Assembly: GCA_029567375.1 (NCBI GenBank)
Contig: JAKQLB010000166.1
Span: 1-54,760 of the forward strand
Direction: 5' to 3'
Source: Bacteroidota bacterium
Lineage (GTDB): Bacteria > Bacteroidota > Bacteroidia > Bacteroidales > UBA932
DNA length: 54,760 bases
Shown piece by piece: positions 27,207 through 35,729 of the stretch. The position numbers were made by a program, and so were the translations under genes. Positions within the stretch are counted from its first letter, which is position 1. Each line of letters opens with the position of its first letter. The notes under the pieces are model-generated. The model was not told the DNA's origin, did no database searches, and worked only from the letters and a program-made list of their open reading frames with translations.

Positions 27207-27225
27207 GTTATATTTGTAGTATAAC
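27207..27225 (+). promoter_or_regulatory. Promoter with overlapping inverted repeat for the HTH gene
   Basis: TATATTTG at 27209-27216 is an exact -7 element. It lies inside GTTATA (27207-27212), 7 bases, TATAAC (27220-27225), an inverted repeat that a regulator could use to cover the promoter. The ATG is at 27258. No clear TTG is found at -33; a run of nine T (27198-27206) precedes it. Confidence 0.5.
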
Positions 27226-27257
27226 AATGACAATAAACAAAAACATTTAAAAGCATT

Positions 27258-27788
27258 ATGGCAGGAAAACGTCCAAGTAAAATTTCAACTCTCGTTAATC
27301 TGGATTTTATCGCGCACTTTCTAAAGATGTCGGGTGAAAATGTCTCTTCATTCTCCCGTAAGGCGGGCATATCTAAACAATCTATGCAGCAATGGTTTGA
27401 ATATGATGATATGACTATCGCCAAGATTAAGGAAATCTTTGGCAACTATGGTTATGATTGGGACTATCGTTTGGTATCAAGACGTGCGGCTAAGGAAGTG
27501 GAGATGCCTGAGCATCTTGAGATTGAAGTTGCTGAACGTGCATATCCTCGCCTTGATTCCTCTAAGCGTCTTTTCGAACTACGCCGTGCTATTCTTGATG
27601 CCGGTTATACCAATAAGGATTTTATAGAGCAGTTGCGTAAAAAAGGCCTTGCCCACAGCGGTATGCCTTGGTGGACCAATTGTGTCAAAGTTGATTCCAT
27701 ATATCTGAGCGATCTTCGTAATATGGCAGAAGAGCTTGACTGTGACCTTAAGATCAGTATCAAGCCAAAGCTCAAGTCGGATGATTAG
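27258..27788 (+). CDS. HTH (XRE-like) DNA-binding protein
   Basis: A 176-residue protein with no signal. Residues ~20-60 read as an XRE-type helix-turn-helix (VSSFSRKAGISKQSMQQWFEYDDMTIAKIKEIF). Residues ~105-170 look like a second related helical unit (FELRRAILDAGYTNKDFIEQL, then DSIYLSDLRNMAEELDCDLKISI). The middle is acidic and basic by turns. Probably a transcription regulator; the inverted repeat over its own promoter suggests autoregulation, which is inference. Its TAG overlaps the TAA of the convergent DUF1846 gene (TTAG). Confidence 0.7.
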   Translation: MAGKRPSKISTLVNLDFIAHFLKMSGENVSSFSRKAGISKQSMQQWFEYDDMTIAKIKEIFGNYGYDWDYRLVSRRAAKEVEMPEHLEIEVAERAYPRLDSSKRLFELRRAILDAGYTNKDFIEQLRKKGLAHSGMPWWTNCVKVDSIYLSDLRNMAEELDCDLKISIKPKLKSDD

Positions 27789-29248
27789 TCTTTTATAATA
27801 GGATCGCAAGTGAGATCAACACCGAGTTTTCTGAATATCTTGCGGTCAACCTCACTTAACATTACCGTAGAGTGTACTTGACAGCCGTCGAGTTCCGGAA
27901 GTTTTTCCAATGCCCGGCGGCAATTTTCATCTGTAGTGCTGAGCATTGATAATGCTACAAGCACTTCATCTGTATGCAGACGCGGGTTGCTGCCGTGAAG
28001 GTAGGACACTTTGGTTTTCTGAATAGGTTCGATCATACTTTGAGGTATCAGTTTGACGCTGTGGTCAATACCTGCAAGATGTTTAGTTGCATTGAGAATC
28101 AGTGCGGCACTTGGGCCTAGAAGATCACTTGTCTTTGCGGTAATGATAGTGCCGTCAGCCAGTTCTATAGCTGATGAGTGAACATTTGACTGCTCTTTTC
28201 GCTCTTTGGCTGCCACTGTAGTCTTGCGGAAGGCGGTAGTTATTTTAGCCTGTTTCATCACCAGAGCTATCTTTTTGACTTCGGCATCATTGAGTGCTCC
28301 CTCAGCTAGTTTGCCCAGTGCAGTATAATATCTACGTATAATCTCGTCGCGTGAGGCATTGCTGCAAACTTCCTCGTCGCTTATGCAGAATCCTATCATA
28401 TTTACCCCCATATCGGTGGGTGATTTGTAATAGTTTTCACCATAAATACCCTCGAAAAGGGTGTTAAGCACGGGGAAAATCTCTATATCACGGTTGTAGT
28501 TGATTGCAACTGTACCATATGCCTCCAAGTGGAAGGGGTCAACCATATTGATATCATTGAGGTCTGCCGTAGCTGCTTCATAAGCGAGATGAATTGGGTG
28601 TTTTAGAGGCAGGTTCCATACGGGGAATGTTTCAAATTTGGCATAACCAGCCTTAGTGCCTCTCTGGTGGTGCTGATATAGTTGACTCAGACATACTGCA
28701 CATTTTCCGCTGCCCGATCCGGGGGAAGTAACGATCACCAGAGGACGAGAGGTTTCTACATGGTCATTTTTGCCGAATCCTTCATCCGACTCGATTAGGG
28801 CAACATCATTGGGATACCCTTCTATAGTATAGTGGTAGAAAGTACGGATACCCATACGCTCCAGTCTTTGACGGTAATGGTCTGCACTGGCCTGGCCGTT
28901 GTAGTGTGTAATGACTACCGAACTTACAAGAAACCCCCTGCTTTCAAACTCGTGGCGGAGACGGAGCACATCCTCATCATAAGTTATACCCAGGTCGCTG
29001 CGCATCTTGTTTTTTTCAATATCGACAGCGCTGATGACAATAATGATCTCTGCATCATCACTCATCTGCATGAGCATACGAAGCTTGCTGTCAGGCATGA
29101 AACCTGGCAGAACTCGGCTGGCATGATAGTCATCGAAGAGTTTACCTCCGAACTCGAGGTAAAGTTTGTCGCCGAACTGGGCGATACGCTCCCGTATGCG
29201 TTCGGACTGAATTTTCAGATACTTTTTGTTGTCAAATCCTATAGTCAT
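27785..29248 (-). CDS. DUF1846 family protein
   Basis: A 487-residue DUF1846 protein, near the family's usual ~500. Seen: MTIGFDNKKYLKIQSERI at the start, EFGGKLFDDYHASRVLPGF, VTSPGSGSGKCAVCLSQLYHH-type P-loop-like block (SPGSGSGK), and FHLEAYGTVAINYNRDIE. I chose the ATG at 29248 because a promoter -7 element lies immediately upstream at 29258-29265; the in-frame ATG at 29287 would lie upstream of that -7 element. The family has solved structures but no firmly known reaction; the glycine-rich loop suggests nucleotide or phosphate binding. Confidence 0.9.
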   Translation of the reverse strand: MTIGFDNKKYLKIQSERIRERIAQFGDKLYLEFGGKLFDDYHASRVLPGFMPDSKLRMLMQMSDDAEIIIVISAVDIEKNKMRSDLGITYDEDVLRLRHEFESRGFLVSSVVITHYNGQASADHYRQRLERMGIRTFYHYTIEGYPNDVALIESDEGFGKNDHVETSRPLVIVTSPGSGSGKCAVCLSQLYQHHQRGTKAGYAKFETFPVWNLPLKHPIHLAYEAATADLNDINMVDPFHLEAYGTVAINYNRDIEIFPVLNTLFEGIYGENYYKSPTDMGVNMIGFCISDEEVCSNASRDEIIRRYYTALGKLAEGALNDAEVKKIALVMKQAKITTAFRKTTVAAKERKEQSNVHSSAIELADGTIITAKTSDLLGPSAALILNATKHLAGIDHSVKLIPQSMIEPIQKTKVSYLHGSNPRLHTDEVLVALSMLSTTDENCRRALEKLPELDGCQVHSTVMLSEVDRKIFRKLGVDLTCDPIIKD

Positions 29249-29257
29249 AACGGGATA

Positions 29258-29287
29258 CAAATTTAAATATTTTTTAAAATAAGACAA
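29258..29287 (-). promoter_or_regulatory. Promoter of the DUF1846 gene, very short leader
   Basis: Minus strand: TTG at 29287-29285, 19 bases, TAAATTTG at 29265-29258 (exact). Transcription would start only about 3-6 bases before the ATG at 29248, so the mRNA is nearly leaderless. This decides the start codon. Confidence 0.65.
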
Positions 29288-29387
29288 AAGAATTGTTTAA
29301 GAAAACAAATTATTCCTCCTAAAGGTGACATCCCTTTTTAAACAGTGGGGAATTTTCGCTAAATTGGCACATCTAAATTCCGAAATC

Positions 29388-30263
29388 ATGAAAAAAATCA
29401 TCTTAATCCTAATTACATTATTCTGCCTGTATATCGCAGGATATTCACAAGATCTCTCCGTACAGTGGGAATATCTTTTTGAACCGCAGTTCGAAGAGGC
29501 CATCGAACAGTCGGGCGGTGTCTGCATCATTGCCATGGGCGTTCTCGAAAAGCACGGGCCCCATATGGCGGTCGGCACGGATGCCCTCGTGGTGCACAAT
29601 CTCTGTGTTCAGGCTGCACAGAAAGAGTATGCCGTGGTTTTTCCATTCTATTATGTGGGGCAGATCTTTGAGGCAAAACACCAACCTGGAACCATTGCCT
29701 ATTCGCCCGAACTGATTTACAAAATGTTGGATGAGACCTGCAGGGAGATAGCCAGAAACGGATTCAAAAAAATCATACTTTTCAATGGTCATGGTGGCAG
29801 CACTGCATTCATACAATTCTTCTGTCAGACTCAGCTGGAGTCTCTTCGCGATTATGTAGTATACGAGGCACGTCCGTCCACTCCGGAACACATACTTCGG
29901 CTCATAAAAGAAAAGCAGGTTTCTACACATGGAGGTCATGCAGATGAACTGGAAGCCTCCTCATTGATGGCAATGTATCCCGAACTGGTGAAACCCGAAC
30001 TTGCATCTGTTGAGAGCGGTGAGCCCAAAGGACGCCTCTCCCTTTTCCAGATGCGTCCCGGTATTTTCTGGTATGCCGATTACCCCAACCACTATGCAGG
30101 TGAAGCTTCTAATGCCAATCCCGAACTTGGAAAGATTGATAATGATGCTACAGTTGAACTCATTGTGCAGATGATACGAAGTGCAAAGACTGATAATGTC
30201 TCAATTCCACTTCAGAATGATTTTTACCGCCGTGCCGCAAATCCCAAAGTAGAAGTTCATTAA
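29388..30263 (+). CDS. Secreted creatininase-family amidohydrolase
   Basis: A 291-residue protein from the ATG at 29388, signal MKKIILILITLFCLYIAGYSQ; an in-frame ATG 21 codons earlier adds residues with no signal character. Creatininase-family metal ligands are visible: Glu54 and His56 in LEKHGPH, Asp65 in GTDA, the NGHGGS loop, and HGGHADELEAS. Members open cyclic amides (creatinine) or remove formyl groups in cofactor synthesis. The signal peptide points to a periplasmic enzyme, which is unusual among the characterised members, all cytoplasmic. Substrate unknown. A strong bidirectional terminator follows. Confidence 0.85.
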   Translation: MKKIILILITLFCLYIAGYSQDLSVQWEYLFEPQFEEAIEQSGGVCIIAMGVLEKHGPHMAVGTDALVVHNLCVQAAQKEYAVVFPFYYVGQIFEAKHQPGTIAYSPELIYKMLDETCREIARNGFKKIILFNGHGGSTAFIQFFCQTQLESLRDYVVYEARPSTPEHILRLIKEKQVSTHGGHADELEASSLMAMYPELVKPELASVESGEPKGRLSLFQMRPGIFWYADYPNHYAGEASNANPELGKIDNDATVELIVQMIRSAKTDNVSIPLQNDFYRRAANPKVEVH

Positions 30264-30293
30264 TGAAAGAAATAGGAGTTTAAATGATTGCAT

Positions 30294-30332
30294 AAAAAAA
30301 ACGGGTATGACTGCTGTGTCATACCCGTTTTT
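30294..30332. terminator. Bidirectional intrinsic terminator
   Basis: An A-run (30294-30300), then an 11-base perfect stem ACGGGTATGAC (30301-30311), loop TGCTGT, GTCATACCCGT (30318-30328), then a T-run to 30332. It serves the creatininase gene on the plus strand and the TonB receptor on the minus strand. Confidence 0.92.
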
Positions 30333-30362
30333 GTCATGTTATGTTGTTTCCTGGTTAAAAAC

Positions 30363-33300
30363 TTAGTTGAAGAGGTAGCGTATTCCGATCTGGAATTTCC
30401 AGCACTGGCCATAGTGGTAGTTGTAGTCGTAGGACTGGGTAAGATAGTTACCGTCCTTCTGGTACATTGAGAATACTGGCTGCTTTTTAGCGTTCTGACC
30501 CTCATACTTGAGGATAGCGCTGTTGTTGGAGATGGCGTTTGTCTGGTATACACCCCATTTTGAATTGAGGAGATTACCGATATTCATAAAGTCAAACACG
30601 AGCTGGAAGTTGTGTCTGGTGTTGCCGATATTGAATGCAAAGTCCTCTGCAATGCGAAGATCGAAACGGTGAACCCAGGGAGAACGTGCGGCGTAAGCCT
30701 CAGCATACTCGCCTTTGTGGGTATTCAGATATTTGTCTTGTTCCACAAATTTCCAGAATGCAGCGCGGTCAGCATCAGTCTTGAAGTTGATTTCGCTGTC
30801 ATTCTTGGGAATGTACATGAGATCGCGGTTGATGCCGTCACCATTCATATCGTTGGAGTAAACGTAGCTATATCCGCTGCCTGATGACCCTGAGTAGAAG
30901 AGATTGAGGTGGAGACCCTTGCCGCCAAATATCTTGAAAGGGAGGAAATAGTTCACACTGGCTATCAATCTATGGGGAACCACATATTGTGAGCGCTGTA
31001 CGGTGCCGAAGTTAGGGCCGTCAATAGTGATAAGGCCCTGCCAGGTGGATACGGGGTCGCTGCCGGGCAATCCTGATACCTCTTTGGACTCGGTCATAGT
31101 GTAGGCAACCATTATGTCGAGGTTCCTTACCGGCTGAGCATTGAGGGTGATATTGGCGGTGTAGCCGTAACCCTTATTGGTATTGGTCAAAACAACGGCG
31201 TTCTTACCCTTGTTGAGAGCAAAGTTGGAGGGATAAATGAGACGGTTGTCAGCTCCGCGGAAATGTTTCCAGCTCATAGTGTTGTCAATATTGATATTGT
31301 CAATGGTAACTCCACTCACAACTTTATTGAACATGAATTCTCCGGTAAGAGTCAAAGGGAATGAAACGGGGAGCTGCCAGTCGAGAGCTATGGATGATTT
31401 CCAAATCTGGGGCATCTTGAAATTGGGGTCAACGCCTGAAATCTTGGAACCTGCAACGTGATTGCTCTCATTGAGTTCTGCCTGGAGCCCCAGTGCCTTG
31501 ATAGCGTCCTGAACATTAGTCATCATACCGCCGTTGAAGGTATCAAGGCGCTTGTCATATCCGGTGGGAACACCATTCTTGTAAGAGGTCCTGAACTGTA
31601 CCGAATTCTGAACAAGACCGGCATTGGTAGGCATATTGGTGAAGAATACCAGCGGGAGACGTCCGGCAAAGAGACCTGTACCTCCACGAACCTTGAGTGA
31701 CTTGTCACCCTTAACATCCCAAATGAAGCCTATTCTAGGGGATATCTGGAGGTTAGCCTTGGGCCAAAGTCCTGTGTCAATCTTTTCTCCATCCCTGAAA
31801 GTGAGGTCGTAGATGGCTTTGTTGGTAGCAATGTCGCTGTTGTCAAAAAGGAGCTCGTCGAAACGTACACCGTAAGTGAGTTTGAACTTATTGCTTATGC
31901 TCCACTCGTCCTGTACATATAGACCGATCTGGTTAAACGTAACGCGGGCATTGGGGTTGGGTTCTCCGTTCCAGCCATAGGTGATGGCAAACGACTCAGG
32001 AGTCCTGCTATTGAGGAAATCGTCGAGACTATTGTAGCGATAGTACATAGTACCGTTACGCATATATGCATTGTCGGCGAATTGATACTCATAGCTTACA
32101 CCTGCAAGTACCTTATGCTTTCCTTTGAGCCAGGTAATGTCATCCTTGATTGTGAGGATGTTGTTGTGTACACCGTTATTCCAGGTAAAGAGCTCATAAC
32201 CGAGGGACATATAGGGCTCCATGATCTGTTTGCCTGAGCCATCCTTACCGGCCATAATGTCAATGTGGGGGAAAGGAGCGGACTTGGAACCTCTGACGTC
32301 ATCGATTTTGGAGAAAGTCACGAGAAGTTGATTGGAGAGGTTGTCCGTAAATCTGCTGTTGAGGTCGGCGGATATTGACTGTACCTTGTTGTCCATAGAA
32401 TACATATTATTGGCAAAAGCCATGGACTGGTTGCCCACGCGGTATGTGCCGTTGAGACGGTATCCGGTATCGGAAGAGTTGCCGTTGGGGGCATTCCATG
32501 CAGTATTCTTGGTGTAGTTGTAGCGGAGGTTGAGTCTGTGATTGTCACTGATATTCCAGTCGATGCGCGCCAGGAGCTTCATATTTGACTGGTCACCTGG
32601 GAAATCGGTATAAGAACCTGTGTCGTAACCATATTTCTGCATCATGAAATCCTGAACTTTCTGCATGTCTGATGCAAGTGTACGGGATACATTGCCCTCA
32701 GCTGTTTCTCCACCTTTGTTGGCGCGGTAGTTAATCACCTGTCCGGGAGTTTTCTCCATTTCGAAGTTGGTGAAGAAGAAGAGCTTGTTTTTAATGATAG
32801 GGCCGCCAAAAGTAAAACCGTAAACTGTGTTGGATTCTTTGGCGCGCTCATCAAGCTCCTTACCGTTAATTTTATTACCCCTCATATCCTGATTGCGGTA
32901 ATAGGTGTATGCCGTACCCTTGAAGGTATTGGTACCTGATTTGGTGATGGCGTTGATACCACCGCCTATGAAATTGGTCTGGCGTACGTCAAAGGGAGCG
33001 ATAACAACTTGTATCTCATCGATGGCATCCATTGATATGGGGTTACCGCCTCCGGGAAGATTTGGGCTCAGACCGAAGTTGTTGTTAAAGTTGGCTCCGT
33101 CAACAGTGAAGTTGGTGGAGCGTCCGTCACCACCCGCAAAGCTCATTCCATTAGCGTAAGGCGATATACGCGCAATATCTGAGATGCTACGGTTGATAGT
33201 AGGCATGCGGCTTATTTGTGATGAACTGATATTGGTGGCTGCGCCTGTCTTTTCATTTGAAAATATTGAGCCGGGTGAAGCTACTACCACTACTTCCTCA

Positions 33301-33650
33301 AGTTCTTCCGTGGAAATGGTAAGGACTGCATCTTGTGTAAATGTTACACCGAGCTGCAGTACTATATCCTGAAAGAGGGAGGTCTGATAGCCAAGAAGGT
33401 GTACTCTGATCTCATATGGTCCACCCGGACGCATACCTTGAATGGCATAGCGGCCGTCGATGTTGGCTACTGCATAATAATTTGTACCTGAAGGTACGTG
33501 GACTGCAATAACGGTGGCTCCGACGAGCTTTTCACCGGAATCACTGAGGATTTGACCGTTTATGCTTGAAGTAGTAATCTGCGCACTTGCACTGAAAGAG
33601 AATAATAGCAATGCTACAAGCGGCAAAAGTTTCTTAATTAATTGATTCAT
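30363..33650 (-). CDS. Oar-like TonB-dependent outer membrane receptor
   Basis: A 1095-residue receptor. Signal MNQLIKKLLPLVALLLFSFSASAQ, then a carboxypeptidase-regulatory-like domain (about 27-110, NGQILSDSGEKLVGATVIAVH), a TonB plug (TNISSSQISRMPTINRSISDIARISP; GGDGRSTNFTVDGANFNN; ITKSGTNTFKGTAYTYYRNQD) and a long 22-strand-type barrel ending WKFQIGIRYLFN. The layout is that of Oar-like receptors, not SusC: there is no SusD gene next to it and the plug lacks SusC features. Ligand unknown; could be a peptide, metal complex or exported protein partner. It stands alone as a transcription unit with a terminator at its 3' side. Confidence 0.9.
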   Translation of the reverse strand: MNQLIKKLLPLVALLLFSFSASAQITTSSINGQILSDSGEKLVGATVIAVHVPSGTNYYAVANIDGRYAIQGMRPGGPYEIRVHLLGYQTSLFQDIVLQLGVTFTQDAVLTISTEELEEVVVVASPGSIFSNEKTGAATNISSSQISRMPTINRSISDIARISPYANGMSFAGGDGRSTNFTVDGANFNNNFGLSPNLPGGGNPISMDAIDEIQVVIAPFDVRQTNFIGGGINAITKSGTNTFKGTAYTYYRNQDMRGNKINGKELDERAKESNTVYGFTFGGPIIKNKLFFFTNFEMEKTPGQVINYRANKGGETAEGNVSRTLASDMQKVQDFMMQKYGYDTGSYTDFPGDQSNMKLLARIDWNISDNHRLNLRYNYTKNTAWNAPNGNSSDTGYRLNGTYRVGNQSMAFANNMYSMDNKVQSISADLNSRFTDNLSNQLLVTFSKIDDVRGSKSAPFPHIDIMAGKDGSGKQIMEPYMSLGYELFTWNNGVHNNILTIKDDITWLKGKHKVLAGVSYEYQFADNAYMRNGTMYYRYNSLDDFLNSRTPESFAITYGWNGEPNPNARVTFNQIGLYVQDEWSISNKFKLTYGVRFDELLFDNSDIATNKAIYDLTFRDGEKIDTGLWPKANLQISPRIGFIWDVKGDKSLKVRGGTGLFAGRLPLVFFTNMPTNAGLVQNSVQFRTSYKNGVPTGYDKRLDTFNGGMMTNVQDAIKALGLQAELNESNHVAGSKISGVDPNFKMPQIWKSSIALDWQLPVSFPLTLTGEFMFNKVVSGVTIDNINIDNTMSWKHFRGADNRLIYPSNFALNKGKNAVVLTNTNKGYGYTANITLNAQPVRNLDIMVAYTMTESKEVSGLPGSDPVSTWQGLITIDGPNFGTVQRSQYVVPHRLIASVNYFLPFKIFGGKGLHLNLFYSGSSGSGYSYVYSNDMNGDGINRDLMYIPKNDSEINFKTDADRAAFWKFVEQDKYLNTHKGEYAEAYAARSPWVHRFDLRIAEDFAFNIGNTRHNFQLVFDFMNIGNLLNSKWGVYQTNAISNNSAILKYEGQNAKKQPVFSMYQKDGNYLTQSYDYNYHYGQCWKFQIGIRYLFN

Positions 33651-33789
33651 AGTTGATTATTAAAAATTATTGTTGTTTTTAATTTCGCTAAAATACGAAA
33701 GTATTCCATTCCCTTGAGAGATTCCGTATTACAATTATGTTAATTTTGATGATTGCTTATATATAATATATGGTGGAGATTCCTATCCA

Positions 33790-33816
33790 AAAAAAGAGGA
33801 CCACCGCGGTGATCCT
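33790..33816 (-). terminator. Intrinsic terminator downstream of pckA
   Basis: On the minus strand AGGATCACC-GC-GGTGGTCCT (33816-33797), a nine-pair GC-rich stem with one G-T pair, followed by CTCTTTTTTT. It lies about 200 bases beyond the pckA stop and before the TonB receptor promoter region. Confidence 0.75.
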
Positions 33817-33836
33817 TATACTATACTCAATTAACG

Positions 33837-33878
33837 TAGCATGAGCTTCGAAAATGCCATTTTTCTTTGCTCATGCTA
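33837..33878. repeat. Inverted repeat TAGCATGAGC...GCTCATGCTA
   Basis: Ten-base perfect arms (33837-33846 and 33869-33878) around a 22-base loop that itself contains GAAAATG...CATTTTTC-like pairing. Between the pckA terminator and the heptamer repeats. Could be a second terminator, an RNA hairpin or a protein site. Confidence 0.5.
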
Positions 33879-33942
33879 TAAATTTATTTAGATGAAATTA
33901 AAAGTTCAATATCAGAACTCAGAACTTTCCAATACTCCCCTC

Positions 33943-34019
33943 CACACTACACACTACCCACTCCACACTACACACTACATACTACATACTACATACTACA
34001 TACTACATACTACATACTA
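33943..34019 (-). repeat. Heptanucleotide tandem repeat at the pckA 3' end
   Basis: Eleven 7-base units on the plus strand: CACACTA x2, CCCACTC, CACACTA x2, CATACTA x6 (33978-34019). On the coding strand the unit is TAGTATG or TAGTGTG, and the first TAG is the pckA stop codon (34017-34019). Upstream of it, 33910-33930 holds related 7-base units TATCAGA, ACTCAGA, ACTTTCC. Confidence 0.9.
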
Positions 34020-35624
34020 CACCTTCGGTCCTGCCGATACGAGTGCAGCACCTGCGGGGTTGCCGGTAAACTTGGCGAAGTTCTTTACGAATTTTTCTGC
34101 AAGATCACGTGCTTTTCTATCCCATTCGCAGGAGCAGGGATAAGTATTGCGTGGATCGAGAATATTGGTGTCAACATTGGGGAGTGCTTTTGGTATCTCC
34201 AGGTTGAACACGGGGATAAACGAAGTCTCTGCCCTGTCGATAGAGCCATCAAGTATGGCGTCAATGATGCCGCGGGTGTCCTTGATGGAGATACGTTTGC
34301 CTGTACCATTCCATCCTGTATTTACAAGGTAAGCAGTAGCTCCGCTGGCTTTCATTCTCTTTACCAGTTCTTCTCCATATTTTGTGGGGTGGAGTGAGAG
34401 GAATGCCGCTCCGAAGCAGGCTGAGAAGGTAGGTGTGGGCTCTGTGATTCCGCGTTCGGTTCCCGCCAGTTTTGCGGTGAAGCCGCTGAGGAAGTAGTAT
34501 TGTGTCTGCTCGGGTGTGAGCTTGGATACGGGAGGGAAGACTCCAAATGCGTCGGCAGTAAGGAAAATCACCTTTTTGGCGTGACCTGCCTTGGAAATAG
34601 GTTTTACAATATTTTCAATGTGGTAGATGGGATAGGATACACGCGTATTCTCGGTTACACTCTTATCGGTAAAATCGATTTTTCCATTTTCGTCAACGGT
34701 TACGTTCTCTAGTAGAGCGTCGCGCCTGATGGCGTTGTAAATATCAGGCTCGGCCTCTTTGCTGAGGTTGATTACCTTTGCGTAGCAGCCGCCTTCAAAA
34801 TTGAAGATGCCGTCATCGTCCCAGCCATGCTCGTCATCACCGATGAGCTGACGCTTGGGGTCGGTAGAGAGGGTAGTCTTGCCCGTGCCGGAGAGACCGA
34901 AGAAGATAGCGGTTTCGCCATCTTTGCCCACATTAGCCGAGCAATGCATCGATGCGATACCCTGGAGGGGTAGGAGATAGTTCATATAAGTAAACATGCC
35001 CTTTTTCATTTCGCCGCCATACCAGGTATTGATGATTACCTGCATATTTTCCGTAAGGTTGAATACAACTGCAGTTTCAGAGTTGAGACCGAGTTCTTCA
35101 TAATTGTCAACCTTTGCCTTGGATGCAGTAAGTACCACGAAATCGGGCTCACCGAAGTTGGCAAGTTCCTCTTCGGTGGGGCGTATGAACATATTTTTTA
35201 CAAAGTGTGCCTGCCAGGCAACTTCCACTATGAAACGGATTTTAATACGTGAGTTTTCATTTGCGCCGCAAAATGCATCCATCACATAGAGGGTCTTCTC
35301 TGAAAGTTGCTTTGTTGCAATCTTTTTGAGCTCTTTCCATGCTTCAGGGGTAACCGGCTTATTGTCATTCAAGTACTCATCTGAAGTCCACCAGACCGTA
35401 TCTCTGGTAACATCATCCATTACCCAAAATTTGTCTTTGGGTGAACGTCCGGTGTAGATACCGGTCATCACATTGACAGCACCAAGTTCGGTTAATTGTC
35501 CGGCCTCAAATCCCGTAAGGGCAGGGTCCAGTTCAGCTTTGTACAACTCGTCGTAACTGGGATTGTGGATTACTTTTTTGACATTGAGGATGCCGTACTT
35601 TGATAAATCGATATTTGTCATCAT
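34017..35624 (-). CDS. pckA: Phosphoenolpyruvate carboxykinase (ATP)
   Basis: A 535-residue ATP-type PEPCK, full length for the family. It interconverts oxaloacetate plus ATP with PEP, ADP and CO2; in Bacteroidales it often runs toward oxaloacetate as a CO2-fixing step in fermentation to succinate. Seen: [11 protein letters not shown] (P-loop), the metal and phosphate loop [25 protein letters not shown] and [17 protein letters not shown]. The first two codons are both ATG. The stop codon is provided by the first unit of a heptamer repeat. Divergent from recQ. Confidence 0.97.
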   Translation of the reverse strand: MMTNIDLSKYGILNVKKVIHNPSYDELYKAELDPALTGFEAGQLTELGAVNVMTGIYTGRSPKDKFWVMDDVTRDTVWWTSDEYLNDNKPVTPEAWKELKKIATKQLSEKTLYVMDAFCGANENSRIKIRFIVEVAWQAHFVKNMFIRPTEEELANFGEPDFVVLTASKAKVDNYEELGLNSETAVVFNLTENMQVIINTWYGGEMKKGMFTYMNYLLPLQGIASMHCSANVGKDGETAIFFGLSGTGKTTLSTDPKRQLIGDDEHGWDDDGIFNFEGGCYAKVINLSKEAEPDIYNAIRRDALLENVTVDENGKIDFTDKSVTENTRVSYPIYHIENIVKPISKAGHAKKVIFLTADAFGVFPPVSKLTPEQTQYYFLSGFTAKLAGTERGITEPTPTFSACFGAAFLSLHPTKYGEELVKRMKASGATAYLVNTGWNGTGKRISIKDTRGIIDAILDGSIDRAETSFIPVFNLEIPKALPNVDTNILDPRNTYPCSCEWDRKARDLAEKFVKNFAKFTGNPAGAALVSAGPKV

Positions 35625-35656
35625 TGTTACATTAATTTCTTTTGTTATTTATCACG

Positions 35657-35664
35657 CAAAGGTA
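35657..35664 (-). promoter_or_regulatory. -7 element for pckA
   Basis: Minus strand TACCTTTG, exact TAnnTTTG, 32 bases before the ATG. No TTG at the expected -33 position. Confidence 0.55.
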
Positions 35665-35717
35665 GTAATTATTTTATATGCCCCTATTTTTGTACAAAAA
35701 GTTTGCCATATAATTGC

Positions 35718-35725
35718 TATTTTTG
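35718..35725 (+). promoter_or_regulatory. -7 element for recQ, probably leaderless transcript
   Basis: TATTTTTG, exact TAnnTTTG, ends only 4 bases before the recQ ATG at 35730, so transcription would start at or next to the start codon. This favours the 35730 start over the in-frame ATG at 35703, which would lie upstream of the promoter. No -33 TTG at correct spacing. Confidence 0.5.
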
Positions 35726-35729
35726 CGGC

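Noticed and set aside
29249-29287. Upstream start for DUF1846
   Set aside because: A good promoter lies between this ATG and the one at 29248, so the longer form would not be transcribed.
30363-33650. SusC half of a polysaccharide utilisation locus
   Set aside because: No SusD gene follows and no glycan enzymes are near; the plug and end sequence fit Oar-like receptors better.
33943-34019. CRISPR array
   Set aside because: The units are 7 bases with no spacers between them and no cas genes are near.
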